The notes below the pieces were generated by a model. That model saw only the letters and a list, made by a program, of their open reading frames with translations, was not told the origin of the DNA and did no database searches. From contig NZ_FTMD01000019.1 in the NCBI RefSeq assembly GCF_900156155.1, positions 1 through 64,000 on the forward strand: a stretch of DNA of 64,000 nt, in the 5' to 3' direction. The translations under genes were made by a program, and so were the position numbers. The stretch comes from Aromatoleum tolulyticum (lineage in GTDB: Bacteria > Pseudomonadota > Gammaproteobacteria > Burkholderiales > Rhodocyclaceae). Positions 17,009-25,587 of the stretch are shown here, piece after piece (position 1 is the first letter of the stretch; each line of letters starts with the position of its first letter).

Positions 17009-18019
17009 TCACAGCAGCTCGTGGGCGGCCAGTTCCGCCTTGACGTACGCGTAGAGGATGGGTGCGAGCACGAGGCCGGCGACGCCGAACAGCGAATCCA
17101 TGATCAGCATCGCCAGCAGCAGCTCCCAGGCTGCCGCGTTGATGCGCGAGCCCACGATCCGCGCGTTGATGAAGTATTCGAGCTTGTGGATGAGTACCAG
17201 AAAGGCCAGCGACCAGACCGCGACGACCGGCGCGGCCCCGGCGCTCACCACCACGATGACGGTGTTCGAGATGAGGTTGCCGATCACCGGCAGCAGGCCC
17301 GCGAGGAAGGTGATCGCGATCATCGTCTTCGTGTAGGGTAGCGGATGACCGAGCAGCGGCAGGACGAGCACCAGATAGATCGCCGTCAGGGTCGTGTTGA
17401 TCGCGGAAATCCGCGCCTGCGCGAAGACCACGTTCGAGAAGGCGCGCGCGAAGTAGCCGATGCGCGTGCGCAGCGCCTGCGCGAAAGGCCGCGTTTCGGC
17501 GTGATCGACAAAGCGGTGGAAGGCCACCATCGCGCCGATGATCACCGCCAGCACGACATGCACCATGGTGCTCGCCGTGCCCTTGCCGATGTTGCCCAGC
17601 TGGTCGGCGTTGTGCCTGAGCGCCTCCGACATCGCCAGCTTGAGATCCGCCGCGCTGCGCGGCAGGTTCTCGACGACCACCGCCGGCAGAATCGTTTCCG
17701 CCTTGGCGATGATCGCCGCCATTTTTTCGAGCAGGCTGCCGAATTCCTCGCTCATCCCCTTGGCCGCGAAGATCCCGAACATCACGGCCCCGGCGACGAT
17801 GCCCGAGAGGCCCAGAAACACCGCCAGCGCGGCCAGCGCCTTCGAGTGCTTCAGGGAGACGCGCCGGAAGATGCCGTTTGCGAGCAGGGTGATGAACTGG
17901 CTGGTCAGGATCCCCGCGAACAGGGCCGCCACCATGTGATGCAGCAGGACGAAGGCGGCCAGCATCGCCATCACGGCAAAACTGGCGAGCTCGACGGTGG
18001 AGCGAGTGCGGTGTTGCAT
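17009..18019 (-). CDS. AI-2E family transporter (PerM/YdiK-like permease)
   Basis: A 336-residue polytopic membrane protein with about seven hydrophobic segments. Family features include FVLLHHMVAALFAGILTSQFI near the start, the long amphipathic central region (residues about 80-160), and VVLAVIIGAMVAFH. Near the end are AITFLAGLLPVIGNLISNTVIVVVS and HKLEYFINARIVGSRINAAAWELLLAMLI, which match the conserved C-terminal block. The family name comes from AI-2 export by TqsA, but most members have no proven substrate. I chose ATG 18019-18017. It lies 100 bases downstream of the GGDEF gene on the same strand. Confidence 0.9.
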   Translation of the reverse strand: MQHRTRSTVELASFAVMAMLAAFVLLHHMVAALFAGILTSQFITLLANGIFRRVSLKHSKALAALAVFLGLSGIVAGAVMFGIFAAKGMSEEFGSLLEKMAAIIAKAETILPAVVVENLPRSAADLKLAMSEALRHNADQLGNIGKGTASTMVHVVLAVIIGAMVAFHRFVDHAETRPFAQALRTRIGYFARAFSNVVFAQARISAINTTLTAIYLVLVLPLLGHPLPYTKTMIAITFLAGLLPVIGNLISNTVIVVVSAGAAPVVAVWSLAFLVLIHKLEYFINARIVGSRINAAAWELLLAMLIMDSLFGVAGLVLAPILYAYVKAELAAHELL

Positions 18020-18118
18020 GAGTTGAGTCCGGAACGCGGTGTTGACGATAGGGCACCGCCTTTTTCGCACTCGTCGCGACATCGCGCAACGCCGTGCATG
18101 CGTGCATATCGGGTTAAC

Positions 18119-20167
18119 TTAACAGCATTGGGGCTGAGCGCGCTTGCTCAGGTAGGGAAAATAGGCCCGGTCCCGGCTGACGATATGCTTGGCGACCATG
18201 TCGTGGGCGAGGAAGGTGAAGAGCGCTCCGAAGTCCGCGCCGCCGCGGCGGAAGTCCTCGATCAACGCGTCCGCCCTGGCGGTGAGCGCGTCGTGCATCT
18301 GCACATGCGCGGCGAGGTCGGGGTAGCCGACGCGCTGCAGGAGGCGTTCTTCGTCGCGGAAATGGCGCACCATTTTGCGGTGCAACGCGTCGATGGTAGC
18401 GCGAATCTCCTCGACGGGCCGCTCCGCAACGACCAGGGCCCAGAGCGCGTTGATTTCGTCGAACAGCTCGCGGTGTTCGGAGTCCAGTTCGGCGTCGCCG
18501 CTCTGGAAGGCGGCGTGCCAGACGAGTTTGACCAGTCCGTCGTGCCCGGCCACGCGGCCGACCACGGCATGGTCGGCCTCGACGCGGTTTCGTCCGCCCT
18601 GTTTGGCGCGGTATAGCGCGGCATCGGCGCGCGCGATCCATTCGTCGCGGGATTCGGCGTCGCCCAGTTCGGCCACGCCGAAACTCGCCGTGACGCCGCC
18701 GACGCCTTCCATGCGGTGCGCCGCGATGCAGGCTCGCGTGCGCTCGGCCAGCACGGCCGCGTTCGCGAGATCGGTCTCGGGCAGCAGCACGAGAAACTCC
18801 TCGCCGCCCCAGCGGGTCAGCGAATCGGACGTGCGCAAGGTGCTGCGGATGCGGTTCGCGACCGTTCGCAGGACCTCGTCGCCTTTGACGTGGCCGTGGC
18901 GGTCGTTGATTCCCTTGAACAGATCGACGTCGAGCAGCATCAGCGCAAGCGGATGGCGATAGCGGCGGGCGCGCTCGAGTTCCTGCGCCACGACTTCATG
19001 GAACTGGCGTCGATTCCACGCCCCGGTCAGCATGTCGGTGCCGGCGAGCTGGTCGAGCTGCTTCAGGGTTTGCAGCAGGGCCTGCTCCTTGTCGCGCAGC
19101 CTTGCCACCAGACCATTGAATCCGAGCAGCAGGTCGCCGACCTCGTCCCGGCGCGCCACGGGCAGCGGCGCGAGTTCCCGCTTGCCTTCGGCCATCTCGC
19201 GCATCGAACGGGCCGCGTTGGTCAGCGGGCGCAGCATGCGCGGCAGCAACACCAACAGGATGAGGCTCAGGAACAGCATCGTCACGAACGAATTGCGCCA
19301 CAGCAGGCGGCGCAGCTCCGCGACCGGCTGCGACACCTCGGCCGTCGGCTTGTGCGCGACGACGATCCATCCGGTGTCGGGCACGGCCGCGATGGCCGCG
19401 AGTTCGTCCGTGCCCTGCGCGTCGACCATGATGCCGGTGCCCCGATATCCGGCCAGCGCGCGATCGAGCAGCGGGTTGACGCCCGGTGCCGGGGTGGGCC
19501 GGAGCACCATCGCCGGGTCGTTCGAGGCGACGACCACGCCGTCGGCGGGGGAGATCACCAGGAATCCGCCGCTTGCGCCCAGCAGCGTCTGCTGCAGATC
19601 GTCAAAGCCACCCGCGTCGAGCCGCAGCCCGCCCGCCAGCACGCCCAGCACGCGCCCGTCGGCACCGCGCACCGATGCCGCCATGACGATGACCGGTGCG
19701 CCGTCGGCGCCGTTGCGCTGCGGCCGGCTGATCACCGCCCCCTCCGAGCCGAGTGCCGCGCGGAACCAATCGGCCTCGGCAGGGGCGGGCAAGGGCGACG
19801 GATCGGCGGCCGTGGGGCTGTCCGCCACCCGCTCGCCATCGGGCTGCAGCACCCGCAGCCCGCGGTCGAAGAGCGGGTTCAGGCGTTCGCGCTCGCCGAG
19901 CCACGCCGCGAGCTGCGCGGGCTGCCGCAACAGCGCAGGCGGTAGCGTGCCCGCCAATTCACCGATCAGCGCACGGCGCACCCGGAGGCTGTAAGCGATG
20001 TCCCGTGCGACGTAGGTCGCGATCGACAGCTGCGCGTCCGCGACGACTTCGTGCACGCGGTCCCGCACCGCGGGCAGGATGACGAGCTGACGCACCAGCA
20101 CCCCGACGACGATGAGTACGACGCCGAGTCCGAAGAGGCGGAATTTCACGGTGCGGAAGAACGACAT
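18119..20167 (-). CDS. Diguanylate cyclase with Cache-like sensor, HAMP, GGDEF and C-terminal hemerythrin domain
   Basis: A 682-residue membrane sensor. TM1 is at about 11-32. A periplasmic Cache-like domain runs from about 33 to 290, with ADWFRAALG and GVLAGGLRLD segments. TM2 is at about 293-313, followed by HAMP (313-365). The GGDEF domain has the active motif RWGGEEFLVLL (GGEEF at 454-458). An RxxD inhibitory site (RTSD, 445-448) sits exactly five residues before it. The last 110 residues are a bacteriohemerythrin: FQSGDAELDSEHRELFDEIN, HRKMVRHFRDEERLL, HVQMHDAL and HIVSRDRAYFPYL carry the full set of iron ligands. It probably makes c-di-GMP under joint control of an external ligand and oxygen or redox state. 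The order, with hemerythrin C-terminal to GGDEF, is less common. Confidence 0.93.
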   Translation of the reverse strand: MSFFRTVKFRLFGLGVVLIVVGVLVRQLVILPAVRDRVHEVVADAQLSIATYVARDIAYSLRVRRALIGELAGTLPPALLRQPAQLAAWLGERERLNPLFDRGLRVLQPDGERVADSPTAADPSPLPAPAEADWFRAALGSEGAVISRPQRNGADGAPVIVMAASVRGADGRVLGVLAGGLRLDAGGFDDLQQTLLGASGGFLVISPADGVVVASNDPAMVLRPTPAPGVNPLLDRALAGYRGTGIMVDAQGTDELAAIAAVPDTGWIVVAHKPTAEVSQPVAELRRLLWRNSFVTMLFLSLILLVLLPRMLRPLTNAARSMREMAEGKRELAPLPVARRDEVGDLLLGFNGLVARLRDKEQALLQTLKQLDQLAGTDMLTGAWNRRQFHEVVAQELERARRYRHPLALMLLDVDLFKGINDRHGHVKGDEVLRTVANRIRSTLRTSDSLTRWGGEEFLVLLPETDLANAAVLAERTRACIAAHRMEGVGGVTASFGVAELGDAESRDEWIARADAALYRAKQGGRNRVEADHAVVGRVAGHDGLVKLVWHAAFQSGDAELDSEHRELFDEINALWALVVAERPVEEIRATIDALHRKMVRHFRDEERLLQRVGYPDLAAHVQMHDALTARADALIEDFRRGGADFGALFTFLAHDMVAKHIVSRDRAYFPYLSKRAQPQCC

Positions 20168-20285
20168 CAGGAGCAGGGCCTCGCGGGCAGTGCACGCAGT
20201 GTATCCGCGTCCAGCACGCAAATGAATTGCGAACGACCCCGGCAGCGGTCGAAGGCAGGGGGGGCCGGCGCTAGCATGAATCGGG

Positions 20286-20675
20286 GACTGAATCGGGGAC
20301 GGACCACGTTTTTCCGGGAACACACTGCGCGAGGTCACGCAAGGAGGTCTGGTTCAGGCTGGGGCGGCCTTCGTGGTTGCCCCGGCTTGCCCGGCATCGC
20401 CCGGCGCCCAAGTGCGCTGGGCGGACGCTTACGATGCGGCAGCCAGTTGTCGCTGCGTACTCGTCGAGCCAGTCGAGGTACCGCCGTAGTCTTCGTCCGC
20501 GTAGAAGCAGGCCTGCCGGTTATTGCCGCGCTGGATCAGGTGAAGTGGAACGTGAGGCAGGGACAGGCGAGGGCGGCGCGGGATGGCGGTGAGCGGAAGA
20601 TGTTGAACGCATAAATGCTACACGACTCCTCGCTCATCTTCGTGGAAATCGTGGTCTGTCCCCTATTTTCCGAGA
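20286..20675. mobile_element. Internally deleted RAYT element (both ends, no working gene)
   Basis: The left end (GGGGACGGACCACG at 20295) is followed by sequence similar to the 3' end of the RAYT gene (20330-20430 resembles 16010-16110). It then jumps to sequence almost identical to the 5' part (20445-20612 resembles 16590-16757). It ends at GTGGTCTGTCCCCTATTTTC (20651-20670). About 450 bases of the transposase, including the HUH and tyrosine segments, are missing. It therefore has the structure of a non-autonomous derivative. Confidence 0.85.
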
Positions 20676-21192
20676 GACCATCCGAGCAAGCGCCTCGAAT
20701 GGCGATCCATCACTGTGGCGAGGTAACGCCACTGATTGCGTACTTTCAAATACGTGACGTCACCGACCCAGACCTGATCGGGACGCTCTACGTCGATTTT
20801 GTGTGCCTTGCTCTCAACACTGTCGAAGAACTGCGCAAGGCGAGGCATACGACGGTAAAGCGTCGCGGAACAGGCGCGAACACCGTGCTCACGCATCAGG
20901 CGCTCTACGCGTCGCTTACCGACACCTTCGCCTGCTTTTCTCAATGCCGCATGCACGCGCGGACTGCCGTAGGTCTCGCGACTGGCCTGATAGACCGCTT
21001 GAATCTTGTCCAGCAGACGGGCGTCCTCATTGGCACGAGCGCAGGCCGGGCGCTGTCGCCAAGCATAATAGCCAGAGGGGCTGACACCGTAGAGCCGGCA
21101 CATCGTCCTCACCGGGAACGCTTCCTGACAGTGCTCGATGAAGGCAAAGACGTCCCCTTTCGAGCGGAAGTGAACGCGATGGCTTTTTTTAA
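20663..21192 (-). pseudogene. IS3-family transposase orfB, truncated
   Basis: In the frame one base back from orfA, the minus strand reads [19 protein letters not shown], then [21 protein letters not shown] and the start of the DDE domain. The first Asp is in VWVGDVTYL and the second in [17 protein letters not shown]. The frame stops at 20663 inside the RAYT end motif, so the final Glu and about 120 residues are gone. orfB would be made by -1 frameshifting at an A7 run (21185-21191) in orfA, the usual IS3 arrangement. Confidence 0.92.
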
Positions 21193-21501
21193 CAGCTCGT
21201 GCTCCAGCTTCAGGCGCTCGTAGTCCTTCTTGAGCTTGCGTAACTCCTTGAGCTCGGCCGCCACATCCTTATCGATCTCAACGGTCTTGGTCAGGATCAA
21301 CCCCTCGCGCGCCTGCTTGCGCCATCGCGACAACATGAACGGATGAATGGAAAGTGAGGCCGCGACATCATTCACCCTTACCCCCGGCAACTGGCTCAGC
21401 CGTACTGCCGTTGCCTTGAAATGAGCACTATATCGGCTGGTCGTCCTGGGTCCTGGTTTGGGCATTGCACACACTCCTGAACAGTTTGTTCAGGGTGTCC
21501 A
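20676..21501. mobile_element. Truncated IS3-family insertion sequence inserted in an attC-like site
   Basis: The element runs from a TGGACACCCTGAACAA end (minus strand, about 21501) through orfA and orfB to the break at about 20676, where the RAYT end motif begins. The opposite terminal repeat is lost. Beyond the upstream end, an attC-like fragment (minus strand GTCTAACATC...GCACCGGACC) is cut off, which shows that the element landed in an integron recombination site. The exact border between 21501 and 21525 is unclear. Confidence 0.75.
21109..21465 (-). CDS. IS3-family transposase orfA
   Basis: A 118-residue protein with an N-terminal helix-turn-helix ([14 protein letters not shown], then [21 protein letters not shown]) and a leucine-zipper-like coiled coil ([23 protein letters not shown]). 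This is the DNA-binding OrfA of IS3 elements. It appears complete, but its partner orfB is truncated, so the element cannot move by itself. ATG 21465 has AGGAG upstream. Confidence 0.92.
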   Translation of the reverse strand: MPKPGPRTTSRYSAHFKATAVRLSQLPGVRVNDVAASLSIHPFMLSRWRKQAREGLILTKTVEIDKDVAAELKELRKLKKDYERLKLEHELLKKAIAFTSARKGTSLPSSSTVRKRSR

Positions 21502-21546
21502 CCAAACCGTAGGAACCACCCGGTCCGGTGCATTGAGATGTTAGAC
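21502..21546 (-). other. Interrupted attC-like site (third in the array)
   Basis: On the minus strand, GTCTAAC (21546-21540) is a perfect RYYYAAC box eight bases after the stop codon of the cassette gene. It is followed by GCACCGGACC, which equals one stem arm of the intact site at 23805-23867. The other arm is missing because the IS3 element begins here. Confidence 0.6.
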
Positions 21547-21553
21547 GAAATAG

Positions 21554-22012
21554 TCATTTCATATAAGCTCGGAGACGTCGAATTATAAACACTGCCAGTC
21601 CGCCAACGACGGCGCCGGCAACAGCAAAAACAAGAAACGCAATATCGGCGAGCAGAGCCGTAAGAACATGATCTCTCCTTAGGCCGCAGGCTCCCCACGG
21701 CTCACTAGACGCGGCGAAGGCACTGAATCTGATTGCTAAATGCAACGCAAGCACTGTGAACCAGATTTCTATGGGCCACCGCGAAGCTATAGAAATAAAA
21801 ATTAACCCAAGAATTGCGGGGGGTGCAAATGCTAGCATCCATTCAATTCCGCCAGAAGCCAAGAGCGAGTCTACTACTCCTGGCATAGGTGGGCGTGGGG
21901 TCTCGCATAGCCATTTATTTAGAGATTCCCGCCACGCCTTCTGTCGCCCCAATGCAATGGACTCCAGCAGCGCACTGCAAAACACAAAAAATAGAATGCC
22001 GCGGTGCTTCAT
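21554..22012 (-). CDS. Cassette-borne membrane protein, unrecognised
   Basis: A 152-residue protein with about four hydrophobic segments (GILFFVFCSALLESIAL, WMLAFAPPAILGLIFISIA, WFTVLALHLAIRFSAFA, VLTALLADIAFLVFAVAGAVVGGLAVFII). GC content is close to 50 %, far below the chromosome. The start codon lies 17 bases after a GTTAG box (rc of CTAAC at 22025-22029), and the stop lies 8 bases before an RYYYAAC box. That is the compact layout of an integron gene cassette. No family was recognised. Confidence 0.65.
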   Translation of the reverse strand: MKHRGILFFVFCSALLESIALGRQKAWRESLNKWLCETPRPPMPGVVDSLLASGGIEWMLAFAPPAILGLIFISIASRWPIEIWFTVLALHLAIRFSAFAASSEPWGACGLRRDHVLTALLADIAFLVFAVAGAVVGGLAVFIIRRLRAYMK

Positions 22013-22029
22013 GTAGTTCGAGAACTAAC

Positions 22030-23804
22030 GAGGGTGTAGAAAAACTCGATTTCCGGGCAAGCGATCCGTGTCGGCGATAGCCGACGATGTCTGGTTCGTC
22101 ATTTTGCGGTCTGGATCAGCCTGAGTCCGTCATACGTTCGTCTTTCGTCGTTCGCGCCCTGTGCCCCGTATGCGTGGCGGCGTGCTGCCGTGGCGTGCCC
22201 CGCTCATTGTGCATACCCGTGGTGCGCCAGCTTCTCGATGTTGTGCACCATGCAGTAGAGCTTCCACTGGCCGTCGACCTTGCATCGGCCGCGTAATGTG
22301 AAGCGGTGAAGCCGCTTGTTGTTTCTCAGATTGCCGAAGACCGGCTCGACGGTGGCAAAGCGCGCGGTGATCATGCTCTTGCCTGTGTCGGTGTCGATCC
22401 GCTGTTTCATCCGCTCCGTGTGGCTCTCTTCACTGGCGCGCTTGCCCTGGAAGAAGGCGACTTGGCGCGTCTTGGTCTTGTCAGGGGTGCGCAGACACTG
22501 GTCGCGCTGCACGCACGGCACGCAGTCGCGCTCGGCGCCGCGAAACTTCATCGCGGCATAGCCGTTGAAGGTGCAGTTCGAGCCGTTCGAGTACAGCTTC
22601 TTGCCGGCCGGGCAGACGCAGTGAGAGCGGTCGTTGGCCAGCGTGAAATCGGCAGGCCGGAAGCAGCGCGTCTTCCGGTCTACCTTCCGTTTGTCCCACA
22701 GCGGATCGGGCTTCGCCTTGTGACTCGCCTGCCCGGCATATCGGGTGTCTCGGCTGCGGTAATCGTTGTCGCAGACGTAAGCGTCGATCCTGCCGTCCGC
22801 CAGCGCCTTCAAGTTCGCTTCCGAATGGTAGCCCGCGTCGGCACAGATCGTAGTGTCGGGCGTCCGGAACGGCGCAGTCGCCTCGACCACCGGCAGGAGC
22901 AGTTCCTGCTCGGAGCCCGTGCCGTGCGCCTGGGCGTCGACGACGATCTGGTTCTTCGCATCGACCGCGGCCACCCCGGTGTAGCCCTGGATCACGCCTT
23001 TGCCGGTAGCCATCTTGGCCGATTCATTGTCGGTGCGATTGCTCAGCCGCGGTTTGCCTTTGGCGCTGCGCCGCTCGTGGGGATGCGCGTCCAGCCAAGC
23101 GCGGATCTTCGCCGCTTCGGCTTTGAGTCGTTCCAGCGTATGCGCCGCGCGTGAGGCCTCGGCGTCTTCGCCGTTCATGTCGGCCGTGGCGTGGCTGGCC
23201 ATGATGCGCTTGACCGCCGTCTCCATCTTGTCGGCCTCGCGCAGGAAGTCTGCACGGGTACCGCTCCTGGCCTTGCTCGCGTTGGCCGGCAGCTTCACCC
23301 CATCGATGGCAAAGAGTTCGCGTCCGATCAATCCTTGCCGATCACAAATCATCAGCACCCGCGCAAAGATCCGGGCCGCTTCGTCACCGAGTTCGGCGAC
23401 GAAGCCGGCGATTGTCGTGAAGTGCGGTGCGCTGTCGCCCGACACCGCCATGAACAGCACGTTATCGCGGCAGGCTGCGGCGATGGCACGCGAACTCACC
23501 AACCCGCGCGAGTAACCGAGCAGCACGATTTTGAGCAACACGGCCGGTGAGAACGCCGGCGCGCCCGTCGTGTCATTGCGGTAGCGCGCGCGTAGCCCCG
23601 AAAGATCGATCTCGTGGTCGACCAGATGACAGAGTGCGTGCTCGAAACTCCCCGCAATCACCTGCCGGTCGAAATCCACCGGGATCATCTTGAGACCATA
23701 GTCGGGCGTCTTGAAGCGGGGCATCGCGGAACTCCGGGAGACGTTGCCGAATTATACCGGAGGCATTGGTGTGTACGCTGCGGCCGGGGTTTTTCTACAG
23801 CCTC
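22030..23804. mobile_element. Complete IS1182-family insertion sequence inside an attC-like site
   Basis: Inverted ends GAGGGTGTAGAAAAAC (22030-22045) and GTTTTTCTACAGCCTC (23789-23804) match at 15 of 16 positions and flank one full-length transposase gene. The insertion splits an attC-like site: CTAAC is on the left and the remaining hairpin with GTTGGGC on the right. A short AAC repeat borders the element; the true target duplication length is uncertain. Confidence 0.9.
22204..23724 (-). CDS. IS1182-family DDE transposase
   Basis: A 506-residue transposase of full family length. The N-terminal DUF772-like domain is visible (FDRQVIAGSFEHALCHLVDH, then FSPAVLLKIVLLGYSRG). The catalytic triad is in FAIDGVKLPAN (Asp), TICADAGYHSE (Asp) and ATVEPVFGNLRNNKRL (Glu). 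A cysteine-rich zinc-ribbon insertion (HCVCPAGKKL, then DCVPCVQRDQCL) stands between the last two. No frame break is seen, so it may be active. Confidence 0.96.
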   Translation of the reverse strand: MPRFKTPDYGLKMIPVDFDRQVIAGSFEHALCHLVDHEIDLSGLRARYRNDTTGAPAFSPAVLLKIVLLGYSRGLVSSRAIAAACRDNVLFMAVSGDSAPHFTTIAGFVAELGDEAARIFARVLMICDRQGLIGRELFAIDGVKLPANASKARSGTRADFLREADKMETAVKRIMASHATADMNGEDAEASRAAHTLERLKAEAAKIRAWLDAHPHERRSAKGKPRLSNRTDNESAKMATGKGVIQGYTGVAAVDAKNQIVVDAQAHGTGSEQELLLPVVEATAPFRTPDTTICADAGYHSEANLKALADGRIDAYVCDNDYRSRDTRYAGQASHKAKPDPLWDKRKVDRKTRCFRPADFTLANDRSHCVCPAGKKLYSNGSNCTFNGYAAMKFRGAERDCVPCVQRDQCLRTPDKTKTRQVAFFQGKRASEESHTERMKQRIDTDTGKSMITARFATVEPVFGNLRNNKRLHRFTLRGRCKVDGQWKLYCMVHNIEKLAHHGYAQ

Positions 23805-23867
23805 AACGTCTGAATTCACCGGACTGCGCGGCTTTTCGCGCAGGTCCGGTGGAATGATGGGTTGGGC
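23805..23867 (-). other. attC-like recombination site (cut at one end by IS1182)
   Basis: The sequence folds into the imperfect hairpin typical of integron attC: CACCGGAC-TGCGCG-GCTTTT-CGCGCA-G-GTCCGGTG, with one unpaired G in one arm. The box GTTGGGC stands at 23861-23867, and the partner CTAAC box was separated by IS1182 (now at 22025-22029). It lies 10 bases beyond the stop codon of the 23877-24770 gene. Confidence 0.85.
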
Positions 23868-23876
23868 GCCGAGGTG

Positions 23877-24770
23877 TCAAATTGCAAGACTTCCGTCTTT
23901 GGCATAACTGCTCGGTAATGGGGTTGGTTCAAAGTTGTAGCCACAAAAGTCGAACCAGAAGCTGTCGTTCTCGTCCATAGGTTGGAACCGAGTAACTTTG
24001 TGGAGCTTTGCTGCAATACCCCGGTGATTTACCTCTACTACTTTTGCATCGAACTCTATTGCAAGTCGAAGGACTCGTTTGCTCTGAGCGTTACCGAGTA
24101 TGGTGAAAACATGTCTGTGGTCAGTGGTTTCTGTTGTGGTTTGATACTCCAATTTTCCGTCTAGCATGACCACGTTTTCATTTGCACATATCTGGACAAG
24201 ATCATGGAAAAGACTGTCCTCGATAAAGAAGTTCGGGCCGGTTAAGCCTGCTTTTGAACCAAGACTTTCCAATAGATAAGCCTTGGAGAAGGCCAGGTTC
24301 ATTTGAAACTGTTGCGGCGAGTAGACAGAAATATCCCGAGCTAAGTGCTCTGCCATGGACTCCGGAGCTAGAACCTGAGATAGGGAGTTTTTTGTCGACT
24401 CTCGAAGATCCATTCGCTGCCCGCTACATAGGACAGATCTCATTCCCGGATGACCATTCTGCCTTTCGATGGCATTGATCTGCCAGTGATTGGTCAATAC
24501 TGACTGGAGCCAATGTAGAACACCAGATAGATATCCTGGCTCAGGATGCGGCCAATCAAGATTTCTTGCAACGCCATCATTTAATAGAAATACATATTCT
24601 TGTCTCGGAGCGTTTGACCTAAATAGCATCCTCTCGATTGCCGCAAGACGCTCGGCAATTTTTCTTACTTTTTCGTTTGAGAGTGACCACCCGCCTTCCT
24701 CAAAAGTACGACCAAATCCGAGGAGATCGGACCAAAGACAAAAGCAGTCAATGATTGGTTCAGACTTCAT
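23877..24770 (-). CDS. Cassette-borne protein of unknown function
   Basis: A 297-residue soluble protein bracketed by two attC-like sites. Near the start it has IIDCFCLWSDLLGFGRTFEEG, which recalls the nucleotidyl-cyclase strand motif (xDIxGF), and later YVFLLNDGVARNLDWP. I could not confirm the metal-binding aspartate pair of a cyclase, so this is only a hint. The remainder is alpha/beta without recognised motifs (FFIEDSLFHDLVQICANENVV, then EFDAKVVEVNHRGIAAKLHK). ATG 24770-24768 was chosen because it gives a cassette-sized gene; the longer frame runs through the next attC. GC is about 47 %. Confidence 0.7.
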   Translation of the reverse strand: MKSEPIIDCFCLWSDLLGFGRTFEEGGWSLSNEKVRKIAERLAAIERMLFRSNAPRQEYVFLLNDGVARNLDWPHPEPGYLSGVLHWLQSVLTNHWQINAIERQNGHPGMRSVLCSGQRMDLRESTKNSLSQVLAPESMAEHLARDISVYSPQQFQMNLAFSKAYLLESLGSKAGLTGPNFFIEDSLFHDLVQICANENVVMLDGKLEYQTTTETTDHRHVFTILGNAQSKRVLRLAIEFDAKVVEVNHRGIAAKLHKVTRFQPMDENDSFWFDFCGYNFEPTPLPSSYAKDGSLAI

Positions 24771-24848
24771 TGCGCTCCGATTACTATTTCGCTTTGGCGG
24801 AGGGTTATAGGGATGACTGCTAGAACAGAAGGGATGCGTTGATTCGGC

Positions 24849-24914
24849 GCCCAACGTAGAAGTGAGCGGCCTGCGCGGCTTTTTGCGCAGGTCCGCTCGA
24901 CTGCCGGGTTCGGC
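24849..24914 (-). other. Intact attC-like recombination site
   Basis: Outer boxes GCCCAAC (24849-24855) and GTTCGGC (24908-24914) enclose a hairpin GAGCGG-CCTGCGC-GGCTTTTT-GCGCAGG-T-CCGCTC with one unpaired T. The loop and inner stem are nearly identical to the site at 23805-23867. It lies 16 bases beyond the stop codon of the cassette gene at 24931-25566, so cassettes are oriented on the minus strand. Confidence 0.9.
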
Positions 24915-24930
24915 CTCAGTGCGCGCATGC

Positions 24931-25566
24931 TCACGGGTTCTGCGCCAACACTTCATGAGTGTGCCCCATGATGTGGGCGGCAAGACGGAATAAGTCTTTG
25001 GCGCTGATCTGAAAGCTTTCGGAGAGGGCAAATATCTCTTTGGCGTGACTTTCTTTACCAAATCCAGGATCGGGATACCGACCCGCCCAGCGGACAAAAT
25101 GGGAAAGTGCCTTCAGTATTGCTTCGTCCTTGGAGCTCAAGCCAGGGATGAATGCTGCCAACTCTTCGAGACGGTGGTGTCGATGCTCCTTTTCTTCGGC
25201 CTGATATGTTGCGACCCCCTTCTTGATAATTAACATTGCCTTGAGGCATATCTCGAGACTGTAACCGACCAACATTAGGGCAATCGCGTGATACTGGCAG
25301 TGAGATACGCCACGGATGTTAGGTGGCATAGGGTCAAGGTTTGGGTTGCCCTGAATTAGTACGCGAGCCGCTTCGGCCATTGCATGTGCGTGCGAAAGCC
25401 ACAGCACGGGAGACTTTAGGTCTTCACTCGTTGGCCCTGCTTCAAGATCGACGTTGAAGCCAGCTACCGTTTGAGCCATTGCCCATTTGTGCCAGCCAAG
25501 AGCTCCATATCCGAGAGGGTCTTTCTCGAATCCATCTTTACTTGGGAGCAGCATGTCTAGCGGCAT
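24931..25566 (-). CDS. Cassette-borne HEPN-like protein
   Basis: A 211-residue soluble, mainly helical protein, first of the three visible cassettes. The central part (YHAIALMLVGYSLEICLKAMLIIKKG, then HHRLEELAAFIPGLSSKDEAIL, then WAGRYPDP) resembles HEPN-like helical domains, where a YSLE(I)xLKA helix and a following His-Leu helix are usual. The catalytic RxxxxH of toxic HEPN RNases is not obvious. Its start lies 22 bases after a GTTCGGC box (rc of GCCGAAC at 25588-25594), which marks the cassette boundary. GC is about 50 %. Confidence 0.6.
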   Translation of the reverse strand: MPLDMLLPSKDGFEKDPLGYGALGWHKWAMAQTVAGFNVDLEAGPTSEDLKSPVLWLSHAHAMAEAARVLIQGNPNLDPMPPNIRGVSHCQYHAIALMLVGYSLEICLKAMLIIKKGVATYQAEEKEHRHHRLEELAAFIPGLSSKDEAILKALSHFVRWAGRYPDPGFGKESHAKEIFALSESFQISAKDLFRLAAHIMGHTHEVLAQNP

Positions 25567-25587
25567 CTCGTGCGATTCCCTGTTGAG

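Noticed and set aside
23877-24770. A class III nucleotidyl cyclase call for the cassette protein based on SDLLGFG
   Set aside because: The second metal aspartate and the substrate-specifying residues could not be located, so the likeness may be chance.
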